64,000 nucleotides of DNA from Ekhidna sp051379705 (GCF_051379705.1 NZ_CP179868.1:2356001-2420000), one strand, 5' to 3'. Shown: positions 16,438 to 25,352, numbered from the stretch's first letter. The notes: generated from the sequence alone by a model not told the origin. Made by a program: numbers and translations.

Positions 16438-18099
16438 ATGGACGAGGCTAAAAAATCATTGAATTTCATTGAGCAGATGATCGAGAAGGATCTAAAAGAA
16501 GGGAAACACAACTCCATTGTAACGCGATTTCCTCCAGAACCTAACGGATACCTTCACATTGGTCATGCCAAATCCATCTGCCTAAATTTTGGCCTTGCAG
16601 AAAAGTATAATGGAAAGTGTAATCTTCGCTTTGACGATACGAATCCTGAAACAGAAGAAACAGAATATGTAGACTCAATTAAAGCTAACATCAAGTGGCT
16701 GGGTTTCGACTGGGAAGATCGGGAATATTACACTTCGGACTATTTTGAAGAACTATACGAGATGGCAATCAAGCTCATCGAAAAGGGGGCAGCCTATGTG
16801 GATGATCTTTCACAGGAAGAATTCAATAAACTGAAAGGCACACCTACTCAGCCGGGCAAACCGAGCCCGTTTAGGGATCGAAAAGTTGATGAAAACCTTG
16901 GTCTGTTTGCCCGTATGCGATCGGGGGAGTTTGGCAATGGAGAGAAAGTTCTCAGAGCTAAAATTGATCTAAGCTCTCCCAACATGCACATGCGTGATCC
17001 AATTCTATATCGTATAAAGCAAGTGCCTCATCATAGAACCGGCTATCAGTGGTGCATTTATCCGACTTATGATTTTGCTCATGGACAATCAGACTCAATT
17101 GAAAATGTAACGCACTCACTTTGTACGCTGGAGTTTGAGGTTCACCGACCACTATATGAGTGGCTAATCAATGAACTGGAAATTTATCCTTCGAAGCAAA
17201 CGGAGTTTGCACGACTAAACCTGGGGTATACCATCGTAAGCAAGCGTAGTTTGCGTCAGCTGGTAGAGCTAGGGCATGTCAATGGCTGGGACGATCCTCG
17301 GATGCCTACAATTTCCGGCATCAAAAGAAGGGGATTTACTGCGGTATCTGTCAGAAAATTTGCTGATACTATTGGCGTGGCTCGAAGGAATGGAGTAACC
17401 GACATAGCCTTATTGGAGCATGCAGTAAGGGAAGATTTAAATGCCAAAACCAATCGCGTATTTGGCATTATGAATCCGCTAAAAGTGATCATCACCAATT
17501 GGCCTGAAGATAAAACTGAAATGATGACAGCCGTCAACAATCCGGGTGATGAGTCAGCGGGCACTCGTGAGATGCCATTTACACGAGAGATCTATGTAGA
17601 TCAGGCTGATTTTATGGAAGATCCGCCGAGCCCTAAGAAGTGGTATCGACTGGGTCCTGACCGAGAAGTAAGGTTAAAGTTTGGCTACATCATCAAGTGT
17701 ACAGGATATAAAAAAGCAGAAGACGGCAGCATTGAAGAACTGTATGCCGAGTATGATCCGCAAACCAGAAGTGGACAAGATACCAGTGGCAAAAAGGTAA
17801 AAGGAACGTTGGGTTGGGTTTCTGTGCCTCATGCTGTGAAGGCCGAAATACGAGAATACGATCGACTTTTTAGAACTGAAAATCTCAATGCGATTGAGGA
17901 TGATTTCAAGAATCACTTGAATCCAGATTCTTTGACGATCAATAAAAATGCCGTTCTGGAACCGTCATTAAAGAGTGCAATGGTGGGAGACCAAATGCAG
18001 TTTGAGCGTATCGGCTACTTCCGGGTAGATGAAGATTCCACACCTGAGAATCTTGTTTTCAACAGAACTATTACCTTAAGAGATAACTGGGCAAAATAG
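16438..18099 (+). CDS. glnS: Glutaminyl-tRNA synthetase
   Basis: 553 aa from the ATG at 16438. An upstream in-frame TTG at 16417 is less likely, because the family begins close to NFIEQMIEKDL. Class I signature: HIGH at residues 40-43 in FPPEPNGYLHIGHAKS, and a KMSKS-type loop in TIVSKRSLRQ. The C-terminal half is the beta-barrel anticodon-binding domain, with EIYVDQADFMEDPP. It charges tRNA-Gln with glutamine in the cytosol. The length is the family norm. The next gene starts 2 bp after its stop. Confidence 0.96.
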   Translation: MDEAKKSLNFIEQMIEKDLKEGKHNSIVTRFPPEPNGYLHIGHAKSICLNFGLAEKYNGKCNLRFDDTNPETEETEYVDSIKANIKWLGFDWEDREYYTSDYFEELYEMAIKLIEKGAAYVDDLSQEEFNKLKGTPTQPGKPSPFRDRKVDENLGLFARMRSGEFGNGEKVLRAKIDLSSPNMHMRDPILYRIKQVPHHRTGYQWCIYPTYDFAHGQSDSIENVTHSLCTLEFEVHRPLYEWLINELEIYPSKQTEFARLNLGYTIVSKRSLRQLVELGHVNGWDDPRMPTISGIKRRGFTAVSVRKFADTIGVARRNGVTDIALLEHAVREDLNAKTNRVFGIMNPLKVIITNWPEDKTEMMTAVNNPGDESAGTREMPFTREIYVDQADFMEDPPSPKKWYRLGPDREVRLKFGYIIKCTGYKKAEDGSIEELYAEYDPQTRSGQDTSGKKVKGTLGWVSVPHAVKAEIREYDRLFRTENLNAIEDDFKNHLNPDSLTINKNAVLEPSLKSAMVGDQMQFERIGYFRVDEDSTPENLVFNRTITLRDNWAK

Positions 18100-18101
18100 A
18101 A

Positions 18102-18911
18102 TTGAAAGTCACTGGCATATATATCTATCCCATTAAATCTCTGCAGGGAATCTCACTGCAAGAGGCAGAGGTTTTAGAAAGAGGATTTAAGCATGACCGA
18201 CGTTGGATGCTGGTGAATGAGGAAAACCTGCTGATCACACAGCGGACACATCCACATCTTTCTCAAATTAGTATTGCTTTGACCAGCGATAACATCGTTG
18301 CTTCTCACAAGGGCTTTCAGGATCTGAAGATTCCTTTGCAAATAGAAAGTGGAAATAAGATTTATGTTACAGTCTGGGACGATCAGGTGGCAGCATTGGA
18401 GTCTTCAGCTACGATCAATGAATGGTTTTCAAAAATAGCCGGTGAGCCTTGCAAACTTGCTTTTATGCCGGAAGATGCCTCACGACCGGTGAATCCCGAG
18501 CGTGCGGTCAATGATGAAAATGTAAGCTTTGCGGATGGCTACCCTTATTTGATTCTTGGACAAGAGTCTCTGGACGATCTCAATTCCAGAATGGATGTGA
18601 ATCTACCAATGCATCGGTTCCGGCCAAACATTGTGGTGGAAGGCGGGAAAGCTTACGAAGAAGATCAGTGGAATGACATTCGCATTGGTGCGGTAAAATT
18701 CCATGTAACACATCCGTGTAAACGCTGTGTATTTACAACTATCGATCAGGAAACCGGTAAGAAAGGCGCTGAGCCACTAAAGACGCTTTCAACTTACAGG
18801 AGAGAAGGAAGTGAAGTGATTTTCGGAGTGAATACGCTAGCGCTTGAAGCAGGAAAAATTAATGTAGGAGATGAGGTCGATTTGATTGATACTGATGATT
18901 TGTACCAGTAA
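18102..18911 (+). CDS. MOSC domain protein, molybdenum-cofactor sulfurase C-terminal type
   Basis: 269 aa from a TTG start 2 bp after the glnS stop. The family begins with the strand seen here, MKVTGIYIYPIKSLQG, and no better start exists. MOSC_N beta-barrel is about residues 1-120. The MOSC domain (about 125-265) has the Cys motif HPCKRCVFTTIDQETG, in which the Cys binds the cofactor in mARC-type proteins. Related proteins (YcbX, mARC) reduce N-hydroxylated compounds with Mo cofactor and a ferredoxin or cytochrome partner. Tight coupling to glnS is not functionally obvious. Confidence 0.88.
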   Translation: MKVTGIYIYPIKSLQGISLQEAEVLERGFKHDRRWMLVNEENLLITQRTHPHLSQISIALTSDNIVASHKGFQDLKIPLQIESGNKIYVTVWDDQVAALESSATINEWFSKIAGEPCKLAFMPEDASRPVNPERAVNDENVSFADGYPYLILGQESLDDLNSRMDVNLPMHRFRPNIVVEGGKAYEEDQWNDIRIGAVKFHVTHPCKRCVFTTIDQETGKKGAEPLKTLSTYRREGSEVIFGVNTLALEAGKINVGDEVDLIDTDDLYQ

Positions 18912-18932
18912 CTAATCAACTATTTCAACTAC

Positions 18933-19646
18933 TTACTCCCTCACACTCCACACCTCAAACATCGGCTCGCCACGGCTATTCTTACCCGAATGCTGCCAGT
19001 CACCATCCTTAAGCTCATAGCTAAATTCAAGACTTGCGCCGACTCGGCTGTTGTCTCTCGAAAAAAACTCAATATTCTCTGTGTACTTGCCGTCGATTGT
19101 AGTGTAGCTACCGCCTCCGGTTCCTTTGAATTCTTTTGTAGCAGTATCGTAGGCTATCCATTGAAATCGTGTGCCAGAAAGTATTTTCATAGTCTTTCTG
19201 GAACGTAGCGTGTTTATCGATTGCAGATCTCCATTCCTCATTCGCCCGGAGATTAACCACGCGCCAGCAAGTGCTCCGGGCTCACCACTATCCACTCTGG
19301 TTGCCCAAGTCTCCATGCCTACTATTCTCATTTTGTCAGCTCCATCCCACTCAATTTCAAAGGATTTGGTCAAACCAACTTTCTCCGGATCTTCTGAATT
19401 GAACTCTGCAACTTCCGTCATGGTCGTACCTTCCAGATTCCAGGTGCCTCCATTCGTTCTAATGAAATCTCCAGTTTCAGCATCAAACCACGCTGCAGCC
19501 TGATAGCCCTCTGAGAAAGTAACCACGCCCCGAACCTTCATGCCTTCTTCTCCCGCTTCGGTCCATTCCCATGCTCCTATAAGGTTTTGAGAAAAGGATA
19601 AATGAACTAGCACGGTGCATAGAAATAATAAGATCGACTTAGCCAT
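18933..19646 (-). CDS. Secreted protein with two lipocalin-like repeats
   Basis: 237 aa with a signal peptide (cleavage near SFSQ, residue 20). It has two similar halves: LIGAWEWTEAGEEG (about 22) and LAGAWLISGRMRNGD (about 127), each followed by a short beta-rich block ending in an aromatic strand. This is the lipocalin-like or DUF4488-type small beta-barrel pattern seen in Bacteroidota secreted proteins. It stands alone and is convergent with the MOSC gene. Substrate unknown. Confidence 0.65.
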   Translation of the reverse strand: MAKSILLFLCTVLVHLSFSQNLIGAWEWTEAGEEGMKVRGVVTFSEGYQAAAWFDAETGDFIRTNGGTWNLEGTTMTEVAEFNSEDPEKVGLTKSFEIEWDGADKMRIVGMETWATRVDSGEPGALAGAWLISGRMRNGDLQSINTLRSRKTMKILSGTRFQWIAYDTATKEFKGTGGGSYTTIDGKYTENIEFFSRDNSRVGASLEFSYELKDGDWQHSGKNSRGEPMFEVWSVRE

Positions 19647-19731
19647 AGCAAATAATTTTAGTGAACAAATACTCCAACAAGATAAATAATTAGCCGATGA
19701 TGGATGCTAAGTACCTAATAAGTTAATCATT

Positions 19732-19794
19732 CATTGGGTCAAAAACATTATATGTAATTAGGCAATTTCATTAGGTCAAAACATTATATTTAAT
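19732..19794 (+). repeat. Tandem 26/27-bp direct repeat before the FAD oxidoreductase
   Basis: CATTGGGTCAAAAACATTATATGTAAT (19732-19758) and CATTAGGTCAAAACATTATATTTAAT (19769-19794) differ by two substitutions and one base deletion. They start 37 bp apart, and the second ends 16 bp before the ATG. This looks like a duplicated regulatory site or promoter. It has no hairpin character. No other copy was seen in the window. Confidence 0.6.
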
Positions 19795-19810
19795 CTATCA
19801 AAACCTAGTT

Positions 19811-21238
19811 ATGAAAGACACATTAGATTACTCATTAAATGTGACGGAATTTCCTGCACCTCATATTAAAAATATATGGAATCCTAAATCCATATCAGAG
19901 CTGTGTGAAATCCTGGTAACCGCTACGAAAACTAAAACTCCGGTTTACCCAATTTCGACTGGACACAACTGGGGATTGGGATCCAAGCTGCCGGTAGTTG
20001 ATGCTGATATTATAAGCCTAAGTGGCATCAATGATATACTTGAAGTAAATGAATCGCTTGCTTACGCCAGAATTCAGCCGGGAGTTACGCAAATACAGCT
20101 AGCCAACTTTCTGAAGGAGAATCATCCGAGCTTAATCCTAAACGTGACAGGCAGCGATGCTCATTCTTCTATATTGGCTAATGCGATAGAGCGCGGAAGC
20201 GGAAAGAACGGTCACCGAGCGAACGATATTCGGGAACTCAAAATTATGGGTGCAACCGGGGATGAGTTCATGACTGGTTTTGGGGCATTTGCAAACAAGC
20301 AAAAGCCCTCGTTTTATAAATATGGTCTAGGTCCGGATCTTACCCACCTGTTTACACAATCAAACATGGGTATTGTGACCGAAGGTGTGATCAATTTAAT
20401 GCCCCGGCAGGATTTCGAATTATTTCTGACACGCATTCCAGAAGCAAAACTCGGAATTTTTCTTGAAGTATTTGCTGGCTTAGTACGGAAAGGAATCATC
20501 GGCCATTCACTGGAAATTGACAGCCAAAATGATCCCAAAATATTCGAATTGTTCGAAACTGAAAGTGTTGATTCTAAATCGTGGATTTGTTGGTTTGCGC
20601 TTTATGGAGAAGATGAATTACGGATCGTAAAAGATAATATCATCCGGAGGGAGCTCGCTGGTTTGCTAAGCGAGATCAAATCTTATCCTTCCACAGAAGA
20701 CCACACCTCGACACCTGCTCCGGTTCAGGTGAGAATTAGTCGTTACAACGGAATCCCGAACGATCACTCATTGCTTTCTACGGCTAAGTCTTTTGGCGTG
20801 GAGCTCTCGGAAGATAACCCGGATCTAGACTTGTATAAAAAGCTGCCAGGATTTAGGTGTGTACTTCCCGTTATTCCATTTTCAGCAGATGGAGCAAAGA
20901 CTATTGAGTTGATCTTGAATTACTCGAAAGGCACGCCATTCGAACCTGCCATATCAATCATAGGATTAGACGAATATGCACTTGAAGTATTTGCACGCGT
21001 CTATTTCAATCGAGAAGATTCGAGGGAAATAGAAAAAGCAGCCATGTGGGCCTCCGGACTTCTGCACCAATTGAAAGAACAAAATATCTTTCCCTACCGA
21101 CTGGACGTGGAGAACATGATACCGTACTTATCAAATGTAAATGACCCGCTAAGTGAAGTGAAGAACATTATCAAAAAACATCTGGATCCAGCCGGTATAC
21201 TTGCTCCAGGCCGTTATCAATTGATAAGTAATACTTAA
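19811..21238 (+). CDS. FAD-binding oxidoreductase, PCMH/vanillyl-alcohol-oxidase type
   Basis: 475 aa with no signal peptide. The PCMH FAD-binding domain covers about residues 1-210: IWNPKSISELCEILV, VYPISTGHNWGLGS (pyrophosphate loop), LAYARIQPGVTQIQLANFL, and NVTGSDAHSSILANAIERGSG. The C-terminal substrate domain ends HLDPAGILAPGRYQ, the standard close of this superfamily. These enzymes oxidise alcohols, amines or lactones, using O2 or another acceptor. No covalent-FAD His in the N-terminal loop is obvious. It heads a same-strand trio with a 192-aa unknown and a heme-oxygenase-like protein. Confidence 0.85.
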   Translation: MKDTLDYSLNVTEFPAPHIKNIWNPKSISELCEILVTATKTKTPVYPISTGHNWGLGSKLPVVDADIISLSGINDILEVNESLAYARIQPGVTQIQLANFLKENHPSLILNVTGSDAHSSILANAIERGSGKNGHRANDIRELKIMGATGDEFMTGFGAFANKQKPSFYKYGLGPDLTHLFTQSNMGIVTEGVINLMPRQDFELFLTRIPEAKLGIFLEVFAGLVRKGIIGHSLEIDSQNDPKIFELFETESVDSKSWICWFALYGEDELRIVKDNIIRRELAGLLSEIKSYPSTEDHTSTPAPVQVRISRYNGIPNDHSLLSTAKSFGVELSEDNPDLDLYKKLPGFRCVLPVIPFSADGAKTIELILNYSKGTPFEPAISIIGLDEYALEVFARVYFNREDSREIEKAAMWASGLLHQLKEQNIFPYRLDVENMIPYLSNVNDPLSEVKNIIKKHLDPAGILAPGRYQLISNT

Positions 21239-21302
21239 TGTATTCAGTTAAATTGTATTATTAAAAATCATATCGTATTTTTTCCAAAAAACAACACAAA
21301 AT

Positions 21303-21881
21303 ATGGCTGAATATCAGACGTTCGAACCTGGCGTTGAAGCAGGTGGTAATGAGTTACCAATTGTTGCACTTGGAGCTCTAAGTAAGCAACGCAAAAATGA
21401 GATTATTGAAAAGTATGGACTAAATACGCAGGAAGGTGCCTGGAACGATCTTCAATCACTTCTCAATGCAATGAAAGAGATTGCCGACTCCATTGGTGAA
21501 ATGAACCTTTTTATGATTGGCAAGGAGGTGATGGAAGGTGCGGCATTTCCCCCAATGGATGGACTAGAGAGTGCATTAAGATCAATCGATGTTGCCTATC
21601 ATATGAATCATAGAAAAAGTGGAAAACCGATGTTTGATCCTGCTACAGGAAAAATGACAGAGGGAATAGGGCACTATGAGCTCGTTAGGTTTGATGAAGC
21701 TAATAAGGAAGCACTATTGGTATGTCATACTCCTTATCCAAGCAAATTTGAAGAGGGACTTATTGTCCAAATAGCCCGCACATTCAAACCAGAGGGTTCA
21801 TTTTTAAAAGTCCAGTTAGATGAAACTAAGGAAACCCGACGCAATGGTGGTGAAAGGTGCACCTTCAAAATCACCTGGTAA
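21303..21881 (+). CDS. Unknown 192-aa protein with V4R/heme-NO-like C-terminal pattern
   Basis: I do not recognise a named family. The protein has SIDVAYHMNHRKSGKP (about residues 101-116), then a GIGHYEL strand. A C-terminal block has VCHTPYPSKFEEGLI and a closing GGERCTFKITW. A Cys-Pro-small-aromatic strand followed by a RxGGERCTF-type terminal strand resembles V4R and other small-ligand or metal-binding domains distantly related to H-NOX. It is cytosolic and 64 bp after the FAD gene. It may be an accessory or sensor protein of the trio. The resemblance is by pattern only. Confidence 0.6.
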   Translation: MAEYQTFEPGVEAGGNELPIVALGALSKQRKNEIIEKYGLNTQEGAWNDLQSLLNAMKEIADSIGEMNLFMIGKEVMEGAAFPPMDGLESALRSIDVAYHMNHRKSGKPMFDPATGKMTEGIGHYELVRFDEANKEALLVCHTPYPSKFEEGLIVQIARTFKPEGSFLKVQLDETKETRRNGGERCTFKITW

Positions 21882-22032
21882 TACCTCTGCAATTTTTTGA
21901 CTATACGTTATTTATAAATATTATATTAAATTAATATAACAATTAGCGGTATTTAAAGTTTTTATTGTTAATATAGAAAAGAATACTCACAACGTTTCTA
22001 TTAAATATTTTAACATTAAAAACAAAAAAGCT

Positions 22033-22752
22033 ATGATTACTCACGAACAAAAAGCAGTTAACACCCAAAGCGAAATCAGTCTTAATTTCAAGCTCCAGGA
22101 AGAATTTCATCTAGGAGCTGAGAAATTTGCCAACAATCCACTTCATCAAAAACTAAGACAGGATAGTGACATCAGGAAACAGCTCGATTTTGTTCCTAAC
22201 ATGCTTTACTTCGTAATGGGATTTAAAGATTTAATGCAGCTGGTGCGTTATGAAAATCCTGCGAATGATTTGGAGGAGAGTGTAAATACCCATAGCGATG
22301 AAGATTCTAATCATTGGGAATGGTACTTACAGGATTTAGCATTCATGAGCGGTCAATTCAAGAATGCCTCTTCTGTTGATTTAATCGCTTCTGTATGGGC
22401 TGACGAAACAATGGAAGTAAGGGAAACCATCTATACCTTCTCCAGATATATCAAGCAATATAAGGATCCGGTAGCTCGGATGTTGATGATTGAAGTGTTA
22501 GAAATTACATTCGACAAATTCAAGGAAGCTATTCATCCGGCATTAAAAAAAGCGGATCTGTACAGCCAACTTGATTACTTCGGAAAAATGCATCAGGAAA
22601 CAGAAGAGAATCATTCTACAGGGATCAGCGATGATGAAATTGCTGAACTGACGATGTTGCTTCCCGAAGAACTAAAGGAAGAGATGATTCCGATTGTAAA
22701 TGAGCTTTTTGATCAAATGTATAACATGGCCAAAAATTGGTCTGAGGCATAA
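22033..22752 (+). CDS. Heme-oxygenase-like (HDO-type) candidate diiron protein
   Basis: 239 aa and predicted all-helical. Near the C-terminus is H187-x3-E191-x2-H194 (KMHQETEENH), which matches the third-helix ligand pattern HxxxD/ExxH of CADD-, UndA- and BesC-type heme-oxygenase-like diiron oxidases. E154 or E157 could supply the helix-2 carboxylate. The first-site region THSDEDSNHWEWY (H87, E90, D91, H94) resembles but does not exactly copy the E-x2-H pattern of UndA. It is a cytosolic oxidase or oxygenase candidate with no recognised substrate. It is the last gene of the trio and is followed by a strong terminator. Confidence 0.65.
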   Translation: MITHEQKAVNTQSEISLNFKLQEEFHLGAEKFANNPLHQKLRQDSDIRKQLDFVPNMLYFVMGFKDLMQLVRYENPANDLEESVNTHSDEDSNHWEWYLQDLAFMSGQFKNASSVDLIASVWADETMEVRETIYTFSRYIKQYKDPVARMLMIEVLEITFDKFKEAIHPALKKADLYSQLDYFGKMHQETEENHSTGISDDEIAELTMLLPEELKEEMIPIVNELFDQMYNMAKNWSEA

Positions 22753-22770
22753 GCTCCATTCGCTACAAAT

Positions 22771-22803
22771 AAAAAAGCCGGATCTTAAATCCGGCTTTTT
22801 TTT
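22771..22803. terminator. Rho-independent terminator, bidirectional
   Basis: AAGCCGGAT-CTTAA-ATCCGGCTT forms a 9-bp perfect stem with a five-base loop. T-run at the right and A-run at the left allow it to stop transcription from both the 22033 gene (+) and the 22819 gene (-). Confidence 0.9.
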
Positions 22804-22818
22804 GTGGCTTTATTATAC

Positions 22819-23001
22819 TCAGTTATCATGAATAACTGAAAACAATCGATCTAACTGAAAATTCATGATGTGTTCACCATCGGAATCTTTTTGGGGAATT
22901 CCATATGAGGTTCCAAATTTTTCGGATAATTCACCAAAAACTTCAATTTTGGTCGCTTTTAAAATCTTTGCTCTTGATGGATAAATCTTTTCACTATTCA
23001 T
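22819..23001 (-). CDS. Hypothetical 60-aa protein
   Basis: MNSEKIYPSRAKILKATK starts it, and it has a mixed charged/hydrophobic composition (EVFGELSEKFGTSYGIPQ) with no membrane segment or known motif. It ends 16 bp from the shared terminator, in a sensible convergent position, and does not overlap any other gene. It may be real but has no other support. Confidence 0.45.
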   Translation of the reverse strand: MNSEKIYPSRAKILKATKIEVFGELSEKFGTSYGIPQKDSDGEHIMNFQLDRLFSVIHDN

Positions 23002-23147
23002 AATGTGACTGGTTTGCTGGTCATTGTTCGTTTTCTTAATTCAATCTATTAAAATCAAATTCAATATTTTTTTCTTTTCGGCGAATACAAAGGAATAGAA
23101 GTCGACGCTACGTTATATGTCTATTAGCATTTTTTACTTTATTACAA

Positions 23148-25313
23148 CTACCTCTTCCCTGGCTTATACGTCTCTTCGGCTCGTGCTTCCACTTCAGCTC
23201 GATAGTAGGCCACTTCTTTGAATTGCTGATTGGCGTACATCTCAGCTTGATCATAAAAGTGTGGCGAATTCGGGTCGCTGCTCTGTCCTCCGGCGAGAAT
23301 GGTCTTGGCTTTAACCTTATCTCCAAACTCAACCACAGCGACAAAGCTGTTGCCACGAGTACCATAGATTTTATCTGTGTCCTGAGCAGACCTCATACCA
23401 TAGGCAGCTAGCGCACCCCATCGTCCGGTCGTCAGCCCAACGGGAATGCTTGGTGCATCATCATCAAACTGTAAGTCTATCGAACCGTCTACTCGTTGAA
23501 AGCGATTAACCTCTCCCCAAGGTGTGTTCCAGCTCCCCATTCGTTCTTCAAGCTCTGATAATGCTTTGATGAATATGTCTATGCGACTTGCTTCCGGTAG
23601 CCCCGTTCCATAATAGTGAAACCGTTCCATACCAACTAAATCTCCTGGTACTTCCGCATGACGATACAGGTTCATACCATAAAAATGTGCGAGTGTCATA
23701 CCAACAGATGTTACTCCGGTTCGCATGTCCCAGTTTCTCAATACCTCAATAGGTCCTGAAATACTGACATCAGGTGATTGGTCGTAGGCTGCAATCAGCC
23801 CTGGTATCACTTTTTCGAAGGCTGGTAAATAAGGATCATAAGCCAGCTCAATCATTTTATCTATCGTTAGATCATTGGCGTCTGCCAACAGCCCGATGGC
23901 ATGCACTCCCCTGAAGTTTTCTGGTATCCGAGACATGTAAGCCGGGTAATCTTCTTTCTTAGGACTGTATTGTGCTGCGGATGTGAAAGGTGTCGAGTTA
24001 CAATTTTGGATCCATCCATTGGCTGGATTTTTTACTGTGATCGCCTCATCAACTGGATGAAGTCCTTGCCAGTCTGCTGTCGGATTGCTTCCATCTACCG
24101 GTTGAGTGTAATCAAATTGTTCATCCCGTATGGGAATGAAATTGCCATGATAATAGGCGATGTTGCCTTCTGAGTCAGCGAATACGGTGTTGTTCGAGGA
24201 ATTGGTTCGGATATCCATCATTTCTTCAAACTCCTCCAAATTTTTCTTTTTCGAACGAATGTATGATTGCTCAAGCGCTTTCACCGGCTCCCACATCATT
24301 GCGGTGGCTGTCCATTGACCGTCTACCTCGTGAGTAATTGGACCGTGGTGCGTACGGTAGATTGGAAAAGTCTTTTCTTGAAGTGATCCTTCTACTTCAT
24401 ATTTCAGGGTCACTTCATTGACTTCCACCTCTCGTTCTTCCTCTCCGTATTGATAATAAAGGCCATCTTCCTTTTCAATGATGGTTTCTTTAAACTCGTC
24501 AATCACATCCGTGTAGGTGGAGGTGTGCATCCATCCGGTATTTTCATTGAACCCCTGGTAAACAAAAAACTGTCCCCAAGTCACTGCGCCATATGCATTT
24601 AATCCTTCTTCACTTACAGCATGCACCTCCCCACGAAAATAAAATGAAGTGTGCGGATTGATAAGGAGCATCGCATCGCCAGATGCTGTCAGGTCTCCGG
24701 CAACAGCAAACCCATTGGATCCTTTTGGCTCGAGGATAAAGTCCTCTTTTATCGAGGGTTCTGCGTGTGACAGTTTTCCATCATCTCCTTCATAAAAAGC
24801 TTTGATCTTTCGAGTAGAGACACGTTCAATATCTCCTCCAATTGAGCCTTCTGTGAAATACATGGTCATCCACGGCTCGTATTTCTTAATGACCTTTGGT
24901 TCTACCTCCGGGTGTGTATGTAAGTAGTAGTTGATCCCATCGGCCCAGGCTACACACAGTTTTTTTAGCCAATCAGGTGCAGATTCGTAGTAGGCTTTGG
25001 CTTCATCCACGGTCATAAATAGCCGCGCACGTAAATCACTATAAAGTGCACCTTCACCTTCAGCTTCCGCTAGTCGACCTATGGCCCAGGTGAAATTGCG
25101 TTCCACTCTTCTGAAGTCATCCTCACATTGGGCATAAAGTAGTCCAAAGACGGCATCTGCATCGGTTTTACCATAGACATGCGGCACGCCAAAGTCATCA
25201 CGAATGATGGTGATATTTTCTGCCTGATTTGCCCATTGGGCTACTTCAGGATAGGAAGTTTCGGGGGAGCAAGCAATCAGTGAGAGGAACAGGAGGGTAA
25301 GATATCGATACAT
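23148..25313 (-). CDS. Penicillin-acylase-family Ntn hydrolase, lipoprotein
   Basis: 721 aa from the ATG at 25313. An in-frame upstream ATG at 25337 would add eight residues before the signal and is less likely. The lipoprotein signal is MYRYLTLLFLSLIAC (lipobox Cys15). The N-terminal chain has IIRDDFGVPHVYGKTDADAVFGLLYAQCEDDF. The autocatalytic site is G198-S199-N200 (EPKGSNGFAV), where the Ser becomes the N-terminal nucleophile of the beta chain. This group cleaves amide bonds, including beta-lactams or acyl-homoserine lactones, outside the inner membrane. Its length fits the family. An AT-rich inverted repeat lies just upstream of the ATG. Confidence 0.9.
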   Translation of the reverse strand: MYRYLTLLFLSLIACSPETSYPEVAQWANQAENITIIRDDFGVPHVYGKTDADAVFGLLYAQCEDDFRRVERNFTWAIGRLAEAEGEGALYSDLRARLFMTVDEAKAYYESAPDWLKKLCVAWADGINYYLHTHPEVEPKVIKKYEPWMTMYFTEGSIGGDIERVSTRKIKAFYEGDDGKLSHAEPSIKEDFILEPKGSNGFAVAGDLTASGDAMLLINPHTSFYFRGEVHAVSEEGLNAYGAVTWGQFFVYQGFNENTGWMHTSTYTDVIDEFKETIIEKEDGLYYQYGEEEREVEVNEVTLKYEVEGSLQEKTFPIYRTHHGPITHEVDGQWTATAMMWEPVKALEQSYIRSKKKNLEEFEEMMDIRTNSSNNTVFADSEGNIAYYHGNFIPIRDEQFDYTQPVDGSNPTADWQGLHPVDEAITVKNPANGWIQNCNSTPFTSAAQYSPKKEDYPAYMSRIPENFRGVHAIGLLADANDLTIDKMIELAYDPYLPAFEKVIPGLIAAYDQSPDVSISGPIEVLRNWDMRTGVTSVGMTLAHFYGMNLYRHAEVPGDLVGMERFHYYGTGLPEASRIDIFIKALSELEERMGSWNTPWGEVNRFQRVDGSIDLQFDDDAPSIPVGLTTGRWGALAAYGMRSAQDTDKIYGTRGNSFVAVVEFGDKVKAKTILAGGQSSDPNSPHFYDQAEMYANQQFKEVAYYRAEVEARAEETYKPGKR

Positions 25314-25327
25314 AGGTTTGGGTTGAA

Positions 25328-25352
25328 TTAGATACATATCAAATATATCTAA
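25328..25352. promoter_or_regulatory. Inverted repeat TTAGATA-n11-TATCTAA, candidate operator
   Basis: Seven-base perfect arms (25328-25334 and 25346-25352) lie 15 bp upstream of the acylase ATG. Central bases are partly symmetric too. Position and symmetry suggest a promoter-region protein site, but no second copy was found in the window. Confidence 0.35.
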
